Shown here: piece by piece, positions 6,011-6,749 of the stretch
How the letters are laid out: every line of letters begins with the position of its first letter
Position numbering within the stretch: the first letter of the stretch is position 1
NCBI GenBank assembly: GCA_005884705.1
Contig: VBAF01000125.1
Span: forward strand, 1-6,749
DNA length: 6,749 bases
Direction of reading: 5' to 3'
Source of the DNA: Alphaproteobacteria bacterium
GTDB lineage: Bacteria > Pseudomonadota > Alphaproteobacteria > Reyranellales > Reyranellaceae
Notes under the pieces: generated by a model
Told to the model about the DNA's origin: nothing
What the model saw: only the letters and a program-made list of their open reading frames with translations
The model's database searches: none
Made by a program: the position numbers and the translations under genes

Positions 6011-6749
6011 ATGAGCAGTCCCCGCGACATCCCGGATGACAGCGTCGATTATTGGCGGCGCGACGAGCGGACCATCAAGCTGCACGAGCCGGAAGGCTTC
6101 GAAGGCATGCGCCACGCCGGCCGCCTGGCAGCAGAGACGCTCGACTTCATCACGCCGCACGTCCAGCCCGGCATCACCACGGGCGAGCTCGACAAGCTCT
6201 GCCATGAGTTCATCCTCGATCACCAGGCGATCCCCGCGCCGCTCGGCTATCGCGGCTTCCCCAAGTCGATCTGCACCTCGATCAACCACGTCGTCTGCCA
6301 CGGCATCCCGGGCGACAAGCGGCTGCAGAACGGCGACATCGTCAACATCGACGTCACCACCATCCTCGACGGCTGGTACGGCGACACCTCGCGCATGTTC
6401 TTCGCCGGCGACGTCGGCGTGAAGGCGCGCCGGCTGTGCGACGTCACCTACGAGGCGATGATGCGCGGCATCGCCGCGGCCAAGCCGGGCGGCCATGTCG
6501 GCGACATCGGCCACGCCATCCAGACCTATGTCGAGGCGCAGCGCTTCTCGGTGGTGCGCGACTTCTCGGGCCATGGCCTCGGCCGCATCTTCCACGACGC
6601 CCCCAACATCCTGCATTACGGCAAGCCCGGCACCGGACCAGAGCTCAAGCCCGGCATGTTCTTCACCGTCGAGCCGATGGTGAATATCGGCACCTGGCAG
6701 GTGAAGATCCTGAGCGACGGCTGGACCGCGGTGACGCGCGACAAGCAGC
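6011..6749 (+). CDS. map: Type I methionine aminopeptidase (C-terminus beyond window)
   Basis: This cytosolic dinuclear-metal protease removes the initiator methionine from new proteins. The first 246 codons are present and the frame runs off the right edge. Metal ligands expected for the pita-bread fold are visible: Asp114 in VNIDVTTILDGWYGDTS, Asp125 in the same stretch, His188 in FSGHGLGRIFHDAP, and Glu221 in FFTVEPMVNIG. The active-site histidine is His97 in NHVVCHGIPG. The fifth ligand, a glutamate near the C-terminus, would lie off-window, with perhaps 20-30 residues missing. There is a roughly 28-residue N-terminal lead (including DYWRRDERTIKLHEPEGF) before the catalytic domain, and no SH3-like zinc-finger extension. 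An in-frame TGA at 5993-5995 rules out a longer N-terminus. ATG 6011 has no recognisable Shine-Dalgarno (preceding bases CAAATAACCGTC), so a leaderless or near-leaderless transcript is possible. Confidence 0.95.
   Translation, partial: MSSPRDIPDDSVDYWRRDERTIKLHEPEGFEGMRHAGRLAAETLDFITPHVQPGITTGELDKLCHEFILDHQAIPAPLGYRGFPKSICTSINHVVCHGIPGDKRLQNGDIVNIDVTTILDGWYGDTSRMFFAGDVGVKARRLCDVTYEAMMRGIAAAKPGGHVGDIGHAIQTYVEAQRFSVVRDFSGHGLGRIFHDAPNILHYGKPGTGPELKPGMFFTVEPMVNIGTWQVKILSDGWTAVTRDKQ

Noticed and set aside
4532..6039. Plus-strand frames at 4532-5335 and 5134-6039
   Set aside because: Both are antisense to the AbrB-family and CinA-like genes, with His/Arg/Asp-rich translations typical of shadows.
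5957..6616. 219-codon minus-strand frame opposite map
   Set aside because: map on the plus strand has all expected metal-ligand motifs; the opposite frame has none and is a shadow.
1..6749. Searched for CRISPR arrays, insertion sequences, attachment sites, tRNA/rRNA and riboswitch-like leaders
   Set aside because: I saw no spaced repeats, transposase motifs, terminal inverted repeats, tRNA-like cloverleaf or long untranslated leader. Coding sequence covers nearly the whole window.

Overview
The window is GC-rich, gene-dense bacterial DNA with strong G/C preference at third codon positions. The type I methionine aminopeptidase, the short CinA-like protein divergent from it, and the amidase/racemase-like/AbrB-transporter set together suggest an alphaproteobacterium (Rhodospirillales/Hyphomicrobiales-like). 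That assignment is inference from gene content; no rRNA or other marker is present.

Layout, right to left on the minus strand: six genes are packed head to tail from 5955 to the left edge, almost without intergenic space. They are a stand-alone CinA/MoCF-domain protein (5955-5194), an AbrB-family duplicated membrane protein (5191-4130), an unrecognised 240-residue protein (4128-3406), an amidase-signature enzyme (3398-2052), an Asp/Glu-racemase-family gene that looks broken (2055-1427), and a KstD/fumarate-reductase-like FAD flavoprotein that runs off the left edge (1440-<1). Junctions are 1-2 nt gaps, a stop codon abutting a Shine-Dalgarno, or 4- and 14-nt overlaps. This is the architecture of one translationally coupled operon. 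On the plus strand, map starts at 6011 and runs off the right edge. The 55-bp gap 5956-6010 is the only intergenic region of note, and it must hold both divergent start regions.

How the genes may work together (inference): the AbrB-like protein could handle a small organic compound at the membrane. The amidase would hydrolyse an amide, the racemase-family protein would isomerise an acid product, and the flavoprotein would oxidise or desaturate an intermediate. The substrate cannot be read from the sequence. CinA-like and Map are housekeeping-type proteins next to this accessory catabolic cassette.

The most notable signals are two apparent small deletions in adjacent genes. One is a frame-breaking loss of about nine codons near the N-terminus of the racemase-family gene, at a CGATATCG palindrome. 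The other is an apparent in-frame loss of about 20 residues in the middle of the amidase. The 240-residue protein also stands out for weaker codon bias than its neighbours. I did not find a clearly new multi-gene system, CRISPR array, mobile element, tRNA or rRNA.
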